A DNA stretch of 64,000 nt from Neomicrococcus aestuarii (GTDB lineage Bacteria > Actinomycetota > Actinomycetes > Actinomycetales > Micrococcaceae). The notes under the pieces were generated by a model. It saw nothing but the letters and a program-made list of their open reading frames with translations, had not been told where the DNA came from and searched no databases. Below are positions 35,162 to 43,883 of this stretch, piece after piece. Position 1 is the stretch's first letter. Each line of letters starts with the position of its first letter. The stretch lies in NCBI RefSeq assembly GCF_014201135.1, contig NZ_JACHDR010000001.1:1364001-1428000 (forward strand). The letters are read 5' to 3'. Position numbers and translations under genes: made by a program.

Positions 35162-35851
35162 CTAGTTGCGGTCCAAATTCGGAGTGACGAGACCCCACTG
35201 CATAGCAACAATCAATGCCTGCACGCGATCGCGAACGTTGAGCTTGGCCATCGCCCGGCTCAAGTACAACTTCACGGACGCTTCCGAATAGCCCAAGCGG
35301 GCTGCGATCTCAGCGTTGTTGTAACCGTTGGCAAGATACTGAAGAACCTCGAGTTCTCGGTCGCCGAGTTCGGGACGCTGCGCACCGAGCCCGTTTGTCG
35401 CCGGCTGCGACATCACTTTGGCCACCAGCTTGCGGCTCACGGCCGGGGAAAGCACCGATTCCCCCGCATAAACGGAACGAATGGCAGACAGCATGGACTC
35501 CGGTGTGGTGTCCTTGACCAAATACCCGGCGGCGCCAGCGCGCAAAGCAGGAATCAAATATTCTTCGGAAGAGAACGCTGTAACCGCCAAAATTTTCACG
35601 TCCGGGAATTTCTCAACGATCTTCGCCGTCGCCTCAATTCCATCCATCTCCGGCATTTGAAGATCCATGAGGACAACATCCGGATTCAAAAGCTCCACGT
35701 GATGCACCGCCTGAGCCCCATTGCGGACCTCACCCACACACTCAAAACCGTCGGCAATGTCAATGATGGTGCGGAAAGCTTGCCGCATGAGCGACTCGTC
35801 GTCGGCGATGAGAACTCGGATGGGGGCGTCTTCTGCGGGAGCATCAAGCAT
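35162..35851 (-). CDS. NarL/LuxR-family response regulator
   Basis: This 229-residue protein starts at ATG 35851; the box TACAAT 6 nt before it suggests a leaderless transcript. The receiver domain is canonical: IADDESLMRQ (acidic pair), phospho-acceptor Asp in VVLMDLQMPEMDG (about residue 66), and the Lys in GYLVKDTTPE. A LuxR helix-turn-helix follows (LGDRELEVLQYLANGYNNAEIAARLG in short parts). It is divergent from a secreted peptide gene (35937) and the sensor kinase (36254), its obvious partner. Target genes are unknown. Confidence 0.93.
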   Translation of the reverse strand: MLDAPAEDAPIRVLIADDESLMRQAFRTIIDIADGFECVGEVRNGAQAVHHVELLNPDVVLMDLQMPEMDGIEATAKIVEKFPDVKILAVTAFSSEEYLIPALRAGAAGYLVKDTTPESMLSAIRSVYAGESVLSPAVSRKLVAKVMSQPATNGLGAQRPELGDRELEVLQYLANGYNNAEIAARLGYSEASVKLYLSRAMAKLNVRDRVQALIVAMQWGLVTPNLDRN

Positions 35852-35936
35852 GGCGTCATTGTAGACACGCCGTTCGCCGCAAACTTTAGACGAATGGCTA
35901 ATTGCGTCGATATTAAGACTTGGGACAATTAGAGGT

Positions 35937-36128
35937 ATGAAATCCATTTCCCGCTTCGCCGCAGCCGCCATCATCACCGTAGCCGCCTTCGCACTTCCAG
36001 CTTCCGCAACCGCACTCGAAGTCCCTACCACCAGCATCAGCTCCAAGAGCATCATCATGCCGACCGGCTACTCCTGGGACATCTCTCAGTGGTTCTGCCG
36101 CACTTACGGCGCAATGTGCCCACGCTAA
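35937..36128 (+). CDS. Small secreted two-cysteine peptide between regulator and kinase genes
   Basis: This 63-residue precursor has a clear signal peptide (MKSISRFAAAAIITVAAFAL, probable cleavage after SATA at residue 26). The mature 37-residue peptide is Ser/Ile-rich in its first half and ends in an aromatic stretch with two cysteines six residues apart (WFCRTYGAMC-PR), which could form a disulfide loop. GAGG lies very close to the ATG. I recognise no family. Its place between a response-regulator gene and a sensor-kinase gene suggests a signal peptide, a sensed ligand, or a regulated secreted effector. Confidence 0.72.
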   Translation: MKSISRFAAAAIITVAAFALPASATALEVPTTSISSKSIIMPTGYSWDISQWFCRTYGAMCPR

Positions 36129-36253
36129 ATCTTCACTGATCCGTCCAGCTCGTTCTTACGAACGGCTGACTTCATAGCGCAGCGAGTCACTTTCGCCTCA
36201 CACACTCCACGGTGGCTTGCTTCTCCTCTGATTCACATCGGCGCTAGTCAGCC

Positions 36254-37555
36254 GTGATTTCAAGACGGGTTGACTACTTCCGTAAAGTCTTATCCGTGGA
36301 CTCTTCCTCCTTCTTCCAAACCGCCTATCACGCACTGAGTAACGCGGTTCGTGAGTTTTTTCGCGCGCGGAAAGTAGATAAGTTCACGCTCAGCATCGTG
36401 TCGATCATCGTGGTGGCTTACACCGCCACTGACATCGTCACGCTCTTTGTTGAGCAAGACCCTGACATACGTTCACGGACTTCCAATAGCGCCAATGCCG
36501 CTTTGGTGTTCCTTGCCGCCACGGGCTTCATGTGGATTCGATCCACCGTTGCCGGCGTTATCGCCATGAGCGGTTTGGCGCTGTCTCTGACCATTCATGA
36601 GTACAGCTACGCCATCATTGTGACGCCGCTGATCTTCGCAGTCTTGGTGGCAACAGCTAACCGCATCTTCATTGGCGCCTTCGTGGCAGCCTGCGCGGCG
36701 TGGTCTATCGGAATCTGGTCTACCTGGCCAGACGACCGCCCCATTCTGTACTTCAGCATCCCCCTCTTGGCCGTGGGTGCACTGATCGGCACCTTGATTC
36801 GACGCGGGTGGAACACTCAGGCGCGGCACGATGCCGAACTCGAGGAGATGCGGATTCGGCAGATCGAAGCGAGCTCGGCGGAACGACTTTCCATCGCTCG
36901 AGATCTCCACGACATCGTGGCTCATGACATCACCATCATCGCCATGCAGGCTCAAGCGGCATCCTTCTCGAAGAATCCGGAGCTGGCGAAACAATCCCTC
37001 GAAGTTATTGGCCAATCCGCCCGTAATACTCTTCAAGACTTGCGCTTGCTGTTGAACGTCTTGAAGTCTTCGGAGGAAGCGCACTTCTCAGACAAGTCGC
37101 TCACTCATGAAGAGGAGTCTGCAGCGACCGGCGCTTCGACGCTCACGCTGCGCCGAAGCATCGATCAGGCCTCGCGGCAGTTGGAATCCATCGGGTTCCG
37201 CGTCATTGAGAAGACCAGCGGCGACCTCGACGCCCTCCCCCGTCGCATTCAGGTGGCCATGCACCGCATCCTCAAGGAAGCGACTACCAATATCCTCAAA
37301 CATGCGGCACCGGAGAGCTCTTGCACGCTATGCGTTGAGGTTGTTGACGGGAATGTGCTGCTCAAGATTGAGAACCAGAAAGCACGCGCGACCAACGGCA
37401 ACGGATCCTTTAGCACTAAGAGCCCCTCCGCCGGATTGGGCTTGGGAAGTATCAGCGACCGCACGTCCAGCTTGGGCGGAAAGCTCGACGTCATTCAGAC
37501 GAATTCCACGTGGCGGCTCGAAGTCACGGTGCCGATTCGCGGCATCGAGCTCTAA
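36254..37555 (+). CDS. Sensor histidine kinase (NarL-partner type, HisKA_3)
   Basis: This 433-residue protein starts at GTG 36254 (alternative GTG 36296). About five to six membrane helices (residues 45-185) with short external loops form the sensor. A HisKA_3 dimerisation domain with the phospho-accepting His in ARDLHDIVAHDITIIAMQ (about residue 222) follows, and a HATPase_c domain with the N-box KEATTNILKHA and GLGLGSISDR. It pairs with the divergent response regulator at 35162. Short loops argue for sensing at or within the membrane, as in peptide- or antibiotic-responsive kinases; a linked peptide (35937) is a natural candidate ligand. Confidence 0.92.
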   Translation: MISRRVDYFRKVLSVDSSSFFQTAYHALSNAVREFFRARKVDKFTLSIVSIIVVAYTATDIVTLFVEQDPDIRSRTSNSANAALVFLAATGFMWIRSTVAGVIAMSGLALSLTIHEYSYAIIVTPLIFAVLVATANRIFIGAFVAACAAWSIGIWSTWPDDRPILYFSIPLLAVGALIGTLIRRGWNTQARHDAELEEMRIRQIEASSAERLSIARDLHDIVAHDITIIAMQAQAASFSKNPELAKQSLEVIGQSARNTLQDLRLLLNVLKSSEEAHFSDKSLTHEEESAATGASTLTLRRSIDQASRQLESIGFRVIEKTSGDLDALPRRIQVAMHRILKEATTNILKHAAPESSCTLCVEVVDGNVLLKIENQKARATNGNGSFSTKSPSAGLGLGSISDRTSSLGGKLDVIQTNSTWRLEVTVPIRGIEL

Positions 37556-37659
37556 GAAATACCACCTGATACAAAACTATAGACAAACGGCTAACGACTT
37601 CGCCGAAACGGCCTCGTAGTGTTAATAGTGCCCCTGGTGACGGGCAAGAAATGGGAACT

Positions 37660-37687
37660 GGATGGCCGGAGTGTGTGCCGGCCATCC
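37660..37687 (+). terminator. Hairpin downstream of the kinase gene
   Basis: GGATGGCCGG (37660-37669) pairs with CCGGCCATCC (37678-37687). No strong T-tract follows. A second hairpin (37716-37751) belongs to the converging gene. Confidence 0.5.
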
Positions 37688-37715
37688 GCCATTTAACGAC
37701 CACCTAGGAAATGAA

Positions 37716-37751
37716 AATCCCGGCCTCACACCAGGTGTGAAAGCCGGGATT
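37716..37751 (-). terminator. Intrinsic terminator of the DszA/NtaA-like gene
   Basis: AATCCCGGC and GCCGGGATT arms (37716-37724 / 37743-37751), with TCACAC/GTGTGA inside, and a T-run on the minus strand after the stem (AAAATC read as GATTTT). It is 21 nt past the gene end. Confidence 0.7.
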
Positions 37752-37772
37752 CAATGGTTCAACGCGAACCGC

Positions 37773-39176
37773 TTACGCCTCTACAGAATCCTTCAAACGG
37801 AACTGCTCAGCGCGGTGGTTCGACTGCAAGCGGTCGCCCTTACCGAAGAGCTTGTTGCGCAGCGATCCCGGCTGGTACTCGGCCTGGTACGCGCCGAGCT
37901 TCTGAAGCTCAGGAACCACGAATTCAACAACGTCCTCGAACGTGCCTGGCGTGATGGCGTAGGCGAGGTTGAAGCCGTCAACGTCGGTGTCGTCAACCCA
38001 CTCCACGAGCTTCTGCGCCACTTCGGCGCCGGAGCCCACGGTGATGGGGCCGAAGCCGCCCACGCCCACCCATTCGGCAAGCTGGCGGACGGTCCAGGGG
38101 TTGCCGTCGTCGCCGGAAGCCTTCTGGAAGGTCTCCACGGAGGACTGGATGGCGTTGGACTTCACGTTCGCACCGATGCTGTCGTCGAGGTTGTACTGGG
38201 AGAGGTCAACGCCCATCCAGCCGGAGATCAGAGCCAGGGCGCCCTGCGGATCCACGTACTGCTTGAAGTCTTCAAACTTCGCCTGCGCGGAGGCAGTGTC
38301 CGGACCCGTGATGATGGTCTGCATGGCGTAGATGCGGATGTCGTAGCGGTCGCGACCAGCGGCCTCGGCAGCGTCACGGATCTTCTTGACGGTGCTCGTC
38401 AGGAGTTCCTTGGTTGGCGAATTCACGAAGACCGCCTCAGCGTTTTCGGCGGCGAACTTCATACCGCGCGAAGAAGCGCCTGCCTGGAAGATGACCGGCG
38501 TGCGCTGGATGGACGGCTCCGTGATGGCGATGCCGGGAACCTTGAAGTACTTGCCCTCGTGGTTGATCGGGTGCACCTTGGACGGATCCGTGTAGACGCC
38601 GGTCTCGCGGTTGCGCTGGACGGCATCTTCTTCCCACGAACCCTCGAGCAGCTTGTAGACCACTTCGAGGTATTCGTCGGCGTGGTTGTAGCGCTCGTCG
38701 TGCTCCATTTGATCTTCTTGACCCATGTTTCGCGCGGCGGACGGCAAGTAACCGGTCACCACATTCCAGCCCACCCGGCCGTTGGTCAGGTGATCCAGCG
38801 TGGCCAAGCGGCGAGCAAATGGGTACGGGTGCTCGTAGGCGGTGCCGGCGGTGACGCCGAAGCCGAGGTTCTCAGTGACAGCCGCCATTGCGGAAACCAA
38901 GAGGAACGGATCGTTCACGGGAACCTGCGCGCCGGAGGACAGCGGAGCCTCGTTGGTGCCATTGAAGACGTCGTAAGTGCCGAGGACGTCAGCGATGAAC
39001 AGGCCGTCAAACTTGCCCTTTTCAAGGAGCTTGGCGAGCTCGGTCCAGTAGGTGATGTCCTTGTAGCGCCAGGCCTGATCTTCTGGGTGGCGCCACAGTC
39101 CTGGGGACTGGTGGACTACGCAGTTCATGTCGAACGCGTTGAAACGTACCTGGCGGCGGGGAGTTTGTTCAGTCAT
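37773..39176 (-). CDS. DszA/NtaA-family FMN-dependent monooxygenase (LLM class)
   Basis: This 467-residue luciferase-like enzyme has NtaA/SnaA/DszA motifs: FARRLATLDHLTNGRVGWNVVTG (short: LATLDHLTNGRVGWNVV), QRTPVIFQAGASSRG and QPGSLRNKLFGKG. It is a paralogue of the gene at 26918. It has its own SAM riboswitch 55 nt upstream (39231-39315), so it is an independently controlled sulfur-starvation gene. Codon use is strongly biased, hinting at high expression. It probably desulfonates or cleaves a sulfone-type substrate using reduced FMN supplied by a reductase elsewhere. Confidence 0.92.
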   Translation of the reverse strand: MTEQTPRRQVRFNAFDMNCVVHQSPGLWRHPEDQAWRYKDITYWTELAKLLEKGKFDGLFIADVLGTYDVFNGTNEAPLSSGAQVPVNDPFLLVSAMAAVTENLGFGVTAGTAYEHPYPFARRLATLDHLTNGRVGWNVVTGYLPSAARNMGQEDQMEHDERYNHADEYLEVVYKLLEGSWEEDAVQRNRETGVYTDPSKVHPINHEGKYFKVPGIAITEPSIQRTPVIFQAGASSRGMKFAAENAEAVFVNSPTKELLTSTVKKIRDAAEAAGRDRYDIRIYAMQTIITGPDTASAQAKFEDFKQYVDPQGALALISGWMGVDLSQYNLDDSIGANVKSNAIQSSVETFQKASGDDGNPWTVRQLAEWVGVGGFGPITVGSGAEVAQKLVEWVDDTDVDGFNLAYAITPGTFEDVVEFVVPELQKLGAYQAEYQPGSLRNKLFGKGDRLQSNHRAEQFRLKDSVEA

Positions 39177-39230
39177 TCTTTGGTTCCTTCCCGACGAGAA
39201 GAACCCACGCGTGGCGCGGTTCGAGCTTCT

Positions 39231-39315
39231 CCATCGTTGCTGGCAGTAGCACCGTCCTCCAAGGAGGGGGTTGCTGCGGCGTCAACGAGCCAGATCTCTC
39301 GGCCGCTCTGGATGG
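39231..39315 (-). ncRNA. SAM riboswitch (S-box type) upstream of the DszA/NtaA-like gene
   Basis: On the minus strand P1 CCATC...GATGG, with GAGCGGCCGAGAGATCTGGCTCG, GACGCCGCAGCAACC and ACGGTGCTACTGCCAG. The 55-nt distance to the ATG is shorter than in the two upstream-operon copies. Confidence 0.88.
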
Positions 39316-39408
39316 GTACCGTTCCATTGCACACCTTAAGGGCGCTCCTCGCGAAATTCGCGAGTTGCAGTGTGTAACGGTTCCCTCGGAAATTTTGATT
39401 TTCAGAAA

Positions 39409-40662
39409 TTACGACGACGCAGCTTGGCCATAGCGCTTCTCGTCCACTCCCGCTTCACCGATGCTCCAAACGGTGGGTGGTTCCGTTCCGTTGACGGCCC
39501 AGTCACCGTTCACGCGCGCCTTGTAGATGTAGGGGTTGTGCGTGGCGACGGTGCGAGCGTTGCGCCAGTAGCGGTCCAGCGCCTTGGCGGTGCTCGTGGA
39601 GGAAGCTCCGAGCGTGTTGAAGATCTGTCCGGCTGCGTCCGTCACAAGAGGGACTAGCACCACTTGGGCCTGTCCGGATTCGAGTTCCACCGCGATGTTT
39701 GCTGCCTTCTCGGCGGCGTCGCCGGCGGTGCGGGACTCGTAGGCGCGGTCGAGTGCGCGGCCCACGCGCAAGGTCGCGGCCTCGGCGACATACGCCTTCG
39801 AGGTCACTTCGCCGACCACCTGAAGGATCTGCGGGTCTTCGCTCACCAGGTTGGCATTGCCGTGGCCAAACACGCGCTTGCGGTTCTTGACCTGAAGCGC
39901 CACTTCGCGGGCTGCGCCGTGCGCAATTCCGGACAGGGCAATCAGCAAAATGTGCTGGTACAGCGCTGCTTGGTAGGGGAAACGGAAGCCGAAGTCGTAG
40001 ACGTTCTCAGGGTCTACCGGGGCATTCTTGAACACCGTGGTGCCGCTGCCGGTGCCCTTCTGGCCGAAGCCATCCCAGTCGTCAAAGGTCTCGATGCCAT
40101 CGGTCTTGGTGCTCACGTACACCGAAATGTCCGAGCCGTCCGGGCGCTTCGCGAACACGTCGATCCACTCGGCGAAGATGGTGCCCGTGGTGTAGAACTT
40201 GGTGCCGTTCAGCAACAGCTTGCCGTCGCGCTCTTCAAGAACCGTGGCCACGCCGCCCTGGCCTGGCTCGGTCCACGCGTTTCCGGCAATCTCGCCGTAG
40301 ACGAAGCGCTTGAACCACGCACTGCGGTCATCGGTGACACCGTTGAGAACCTGACCGTGGTGGTAGAGGTTTTCCTCCACGAACGCCACGTGGGAGCGCA
40401 ATGCCTGCGGGAGGTTGCTGTCCGCGGCAGCCAGCTCGATGAGCAGGGCCGTGAAGTCCTCCCACGTCAGACCGCCGCCGCCGAACTCTTGCGGCACGCG
40501 CGCGGCGGTGAAGCCTGATTCTTTGAGCCACTGGATGGGCTCGTGGGGCAGCTCGCCGTTGAGCTCGCGATCAACCGCTCCGGCCGCAATGCGGTCGAAG
40601 ACGGGACGGTACTTATCAAGAGCTGATGCAAGAGACGTGGTTTCCACAGTTTGGGTGCTCAC
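39409..40662 (-). CDS. SfnB/DszC-like flavin-dependent monooxygenase
   Basis: This 417-residue third paralogue starts at GTG 40662. It has QWLKESGFTAARVPQEFGGGG, LNGTKFYTTGTIFAEW and the C-terminal DRYWRNARTVATHNP. Its last codons coincide with an exact dispersed 14-mer (39410-39423), so the protein ends AASS. It is divergent from the sulfonate-type ABC transporter (40970), with about 307 bp between them containing a plus-strand riboswitch but none facing this gene. It probably works with the LLM enzyme at 37773. Confidence 0.9.
   Translation of the reverse strand: MSTQTVETTSLASALDKYRPVFDRIAAGAVDRELNGELPHEPIQWLKESGFTAARVPQEFGGGGLTWEDFTALLIELAAADSNLPQALRSHVAFVEENLYHHGQVLNGVTDDRSAWFKRFVYGEIAGNAWTEPGQGGVATVLEERDGKLLLNGTKFYTTGTIFAEWIDVFAKRPDGSDISVYVSTKTDGIETFDDWDGFGQKGTGSGTTVFKNAPVDPENVYDFGFRFPYQAALYQHILLIALSGIAHGAAREVALQVKNRKRVFGHGNANLVSEDPQILQVVGEVTSKAYVAEAATLRVGRALDRAYESRTAGDAAEKAANIAVELESGQAQVVLVPLVTDAAGQIFNTLGASSTSTAKALDRYWRNARTVATHNPYIYKARVNGDWAVNGTEPPTVWSIGEAGVDEKRYGQAASS
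39410..39423 (+). repeat. Dispersed 14-mer TACGACGNCGCAGC (N=A)
   Basis: Exact copy overlapping the stop codon of the SfnB-like gene, encoding its last residues in the antisense direction. Confidence 0.6.
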
Positions 40663-40852
40663 AGGCGTTTTCGCTTTCCGAGGGGACTCGTAGTCAAGCT
40701 AATGAACTCGAGATCCAGGTGATTAATGGCTCGGTGGGTTCCCATAAGAATCCACGCAAGTCGAATCAAGGGCAATGAATGTGACAGATCATGAAATTAT
40801 TTGTCACCAATTTGCCAGACTGTATCCCTAGGGCGTTCAATTATTCGAGTAA

Positions 40853-40963
40853 CCATCAAGAGTGGCTGAGAGATCTGGCTCGACGACGCCGCAGCAACCG
40901 CCTTAATCCGACGATTCGGCAACGAATCAGCGTGAAGGACGGTGCTACCGCCAGAATCGATGG
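40853..40963 (+). ncRNA. SAM riboswitch (S-box type) upstream of the sulfonate-type ABC transporter
   Basis: CCATC (40853) ... GATGG (40959-40963) form P1; the core is GAGAGATCTGGCTCG, GACGCCGCAGCAACC, and ACGGTGCTACCGCCAGAATC. The GGAG ribosome site of the next gene overlaps the 3' strand of P1 (GATGGAG), so SAM binding would hide it: control is probably translational. The gap 40663-40852 upstream carries promoter-like AT-rich sequence only. Confidence 0.88.
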
Positions 40964-40969
40964 AGTGTG

Positions 40970-41821
40970 ATGACAACTTTCGTTTCTAACGTTTCGACGC
41001 CTGCGAGCGCTGCGTCGTCTGCGAACGGCACGGCTCAGCTGGCCGATTCTGCTTTCGCGGTGCATTTCGAGGGAGTCGGCCGTTCGTTCGATTCCGCGAA
41101 TGACACCACCAAGGTGGTTCTTCGAGACATCGATTTGAGCGTTGCACCGCATGAGATCGTGGCAATTCTCGGCCCTTCGGGTTCGGGCAAATCCACGCTC
41201 TTGCGCGCAGCGTCGGGCTTGGACCAGCCAAACGAGGGTCGCATCCTGATTGATGGCGTCGCGGTCAAGGGCATTGACCCACGCTGCGCCGTCGCTTTTC
41301 AGGAACCGCGCCTCTTGCCGTGGCAGAACCTCGCCAAGAACGTGGAGCTAGGACTTCCAGCCGGCACCCCGAAGGCTGAGGGCGCCGAGCGCATCAAGAA
41401 CCTCCTGCAGCTGGTGGGTCTGAGCGAGTCCGCGCACTTGCGCCCTCGCGAGATCTCCGGCGGCATGGCACAGCGCACCTCGTTGGCTCGCGCACTGGCT
41501 CGCCGTCCTGGCGTGCTGTTACTCGATGAACCTTTTGGCGCGCTCGATGCACTGACGCGACTAAAGATGCAGGACCTCTTGCTCGCCGTTCACGAAGCGC
41601 ACCCCACCACGGTGCTCTTGGTGACGCACGATGTTGACGAGGCTCTCCAGCTTGCGGATCGCATTGTGGTCTTGGGCCGTGAGGACAACAAGCCTGGCGC
41701 CACCATCTCCCACGTGTTGACCGTTCCGGGCACCCGCCCGCGTGATCGCGCGGATGCTGAGCTGGCACGAATGCGCGCCGAACTGCTCTCGAGCCTCGGC
41801 GTAGACGCTCACCGCCACTAA
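40970..41821 (+). CDS. ABC transporter ATPase, sulfonate/nitrate/taurine type (SsuB-like)
   Basis: This 283-residue ATPase starts at ATG 40970 (a GTG at 40967 is adjacent). Walker A is GPSGSGKSTLLRAA (about residue 70), the Q-loop is AFQEPRLLPW, the signature is ISGGMAQRTSLARAL, Walker B is VLLLDEPFGALDA, and the switch His is VTHDVDEA. The AFQEPRLLPW form is typical of the SsuB/TauB/NrtD group. With the next two genes it forms an importer for aliphatic sulfonates or a similar oxidised sulfur compound, under a SAM riboswitch. Confidence 0.94.
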   Translation: MTTFVSNVSTPASAASSANGTAQLADSAFAVHFEGVGRSFDSANDTTKVVLRDIDLSVAPHEIVAILGPSGSGKSTLLRAASGLDQPNEGRILIDGVAVKGIDPRCAVAFQEPRLLPWQNLAKNVELGLPAGTPKAEGAERIKNLLQLVGLSESAHLRPREISGGMAQRTSLARALARRPGVLLLDEPFGALDALTRLKMQDLLLAVHEAHPTTVLLVTHDVDEALQLADRIVVLGREDNKPGATISHVLTVPGTRPRDRADAELARMRAELLSSLGVDAHRH

Positions 41822-41932
41822 GCCCTCTCACTTCCACACCTCAGGACCGAGTCCGGCCGCCAACGGTCGGCTCAGCTCACGCCACACGTATCAATTTTTC
41901 CCCTTTCTTCATACCCACCACTGAGGAGCACC

Positions 41933-43003
41933 ATGTCTTTTTCCGGTAAAACACTGTCCGCCGTCGCTACGCGCCGTTCGATTCTTGGCTTCGGAGCCAT
42001 CGCAGCCGCTGGCCTCATCACCGCTTGCGCAGGCGAAGGCGCAACGGGAACCAACGCTGGGACCGCAGCTGCGTCGTCGTCCGCCAATGCCGGTGGAAAA
42101 GTACTGAACATCGACTTCGCAACGTACAACCCACTTTCCCTCGTACTGAAGGAAAAGGGCTGGTTGGAAGCAACGCTCAAGGAGCAGGGCTACACCGTGA
42201 ACTGGGTGCAGTCCGCCGGTTCCAACAAGGCCAACGAAGCGTTGCGCGCCGGCGCCATCGACGTGGGATCCACCGCCGGATCCGCCGCCCTCTTGGCTCG
42301 CTCGAACGGCTCCCCCATCAAGAACATCCTCTTGTACTCGCAGCCTGAATGGGCGGCCCTCGCAGTCGCGAAGGACTCCACCATCAAATCTGTCGCCGAG
42401 CTCAAGGGCAAGAACGTTGCCGCCACGAAGGGTACGGACCCGTACTTCTTCTTGTTGCAGGCGCTCGAGGCTAACGACCTCAAAGCATCTGACGTGACGG
42501 TCCAGAACTTGCAGCACGCCGACGGCCGTGCAGCCCTCGAGAACGGTTCCGTGGATGCATGGAGCGGCCTCGATCCGATCATGGCCGGTGCCGAGCAGGC
42601 TGGCGCGAAGCTTATCTACCGCAACGTTGACTTCAACACTTACGGCTTCTTGAACGCCACCGAGTCCTTCATCTCTGAGAAGCCCGAGGTCGCTCAGGCC
42701 GTCGTGGACTCCTACGAGTACGCCCGCGAATGGGCTCTTGAAAACCTCGAAGAGACCGCCACGATCCTCGCGAAGGTCGCCGGTCTGGAAGACGCCGTGG
42801 CCACCAAGGTCATCACCGAGCGCAGCAACTTGGACGTCGATCCTGTACCGGGCGAGAAGCAGCGCGTGGTGCTGGAGAAGGTCGGCCCGATCTTCGTTCA
42901 GTCCGGCGACGTCAAGGATCAGGCCACCGTGGACGCAGCCCTCGCCTCCATTTTTGATGACACCTTCGCTAAGAATGCCGACCCATCGACGGTGAAGGCA
43001 TGA
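41933..43003 (+). CDS. ABC transporter substrate-binding lipoprotein (SsuA-like)
   Basis: This 356-residue protein has a twin-arginine-like lipoprotein signal: ATRRSILGFGAIAAAGLITAC, with lipobox Cys at about residue 32. The body has the NMT1/SsuA fold pattern: VQSAGSNKANEALRAGAIDVGST, KSVAELKGKNVAATKGTDPYFFLL (short: LKGKNVAATKGTDPYF) and DAWSGLDP. It binds the sulfonate-type substrate outside the membrane. The 111-bp gap after the ATPase gene holds a GAGGAG ribosome site. It overlaps the permease by 4 nt (ATGA). Confidence 0.93.
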   Translation: MSFSGKTLSAVATRRSILGFGAIAAAGLITACAGEGATGTNAGTAAASSSANAGGKVLNIDFATYNPLSLVLKEKGWLEATLKEQGYTVNWVQSAGSNKANEALRAGAIDVGSTAGSAALLARSNGSPIKNILLYSQPEWAALAVAKDSTIKSVAELKGKNVAATKGTDPYFFLLQALEANDLKASDVTVQNLQHADGRAALENGSVDAWSGLDPIMAGAEQAGAKLIYRNVDFNTYGFLNATESFISEKPEVAQAVVDSYEYAREWALENLEETATILAKVAGLEDAVATKVITERSNLDVDPVPGEKQRVVLEKVGPIFVQSGDVKDQATVDAALASIFDDTFAKNADPSTVKA

Positions 43004-43839
43004 GCGTAGGCGTGCACGACGACGCTGTGGACACCACGGGCGGGACCCCCACTGACACCGTTGCTTCCCGCTCGCGGGTAGGCGGCGGTTCCGTCGGCAA
43101 GCGGATTGCGTTGGGGGCAATCGTGCCGCTTGCCATTTTGGTGCTGTGGCACTTTACGACGGCGCTGGGTGTTTTCTCACCCGTCCAGCTGCCATCACCG
43201 TGGTCTGTTTTGGAAGCCGGTGTTGACCTGGCGCAACGCGGCGAGCTGTGGGGGCACATTGCCATCTCCACGCAGCGCGTGTTCTTGGGCTTCGCCATCG
43301 GTGGTTTCTTGGGACTCTTGCTGGGTTCCCTGCTGGGCCTGTCCAAGGTAGCTGACGCGATGCTGTCCGCGACGATCGGCGCGTTCCGCGCTGTGCCGTC
43401 CCTCGCGTGGGTCCCACTGCTGATCCTGTGGCTCAAGATCGGCGAGAACTCGAAGGTCACGCTGATTGCCATCGGTGCGTTCTTCCCCGTTTTCACCACC
43501 GTGTACTCCGCACTGAAGCACGTGGACAAGAACCTCGTTGAGGCCGGGCGCGCCTTTGGGCTCAAGGGCGTCAAGCTCCTAACCACCATTCAGCTTCCTG
43601 CCGTCGTGCCAGCCGTGTTCTCCGGACTGCGTTTGGCGCTGGCTCAAGCGTGGCTGTTCTTGGTGGCGGCCGAACTCATCGCTTCTTCGATGGGCTTGGG
43701 CTTCTTGCTTACCGACTCGCAGAACAACGGTCGCACGGACCGGTTGCTGCTAGCGATCGTGCTGCTCGCGGTCATCGGCAAGATCACCGATGCGCTCCTG
43801 GGGCTCGTGGAGCGTAAGGCTGTGCAGCGCTGGGCGTAA
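43000..43839 (+). CDS. ABC transporter permease (SsuC-like)
   Basis: This 279-residue permease starts at ATG 43000, overlapping the SBP stop. A soluble N-terminus of about 35 residues is followed by six helices. The EAA loop (EAGRAFGLKGVKLLTTIQLPAVVPAVFSG, short: EAGRAFGLKGVKLLTTIQL) and FRAVPSLAWVPLLILW are typical of the SsuC/TauC/NrtB group. It completes the SsuBAC-type importer. A hairpin at 43848-43881 follows. Confidence 0.94.
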   Translation: MSVGVHDDAVDTTGGTPTDTVASRSRVGGGSVGKRIALGAIVPLAILVLWHFTTALGVFSPVQLPSPWSVLEAGVDLAQRGELWGHIAISTQRVFLGFAIGGFLGLLLGSLLGLSKVADAMLSATIGAFRAVPSLAWVPLLILWLKIGENSKVTLIAIGAFFPVFTTVYSALKHVDKNLVEAGRAFGLKGVKLLTTIQLPAVVPAVFSGLRLALAQAWLFLVAAELIASSMGLGFLLTDSQNNGRTDRLLLAIVLLAVIGKITDALLGLVERKAVQRWA

Positions 43840-43847
43840 CTGTTTCG

Positions 43848-43881
43848 GACGCGGGCCGGGGCTAGACTCCGTGCCCGCGTC
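43848..43881. terminator. Bidirectional hairpin between converging genes
   Basis: GACGCGGGC (43848-43856) pairs with GCCCGCGTC (43873-43881), lying between the SsuC-like stop and the LLM-gene stop. Confidence 0.5.
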
Positions 43882-43883
43882 AA

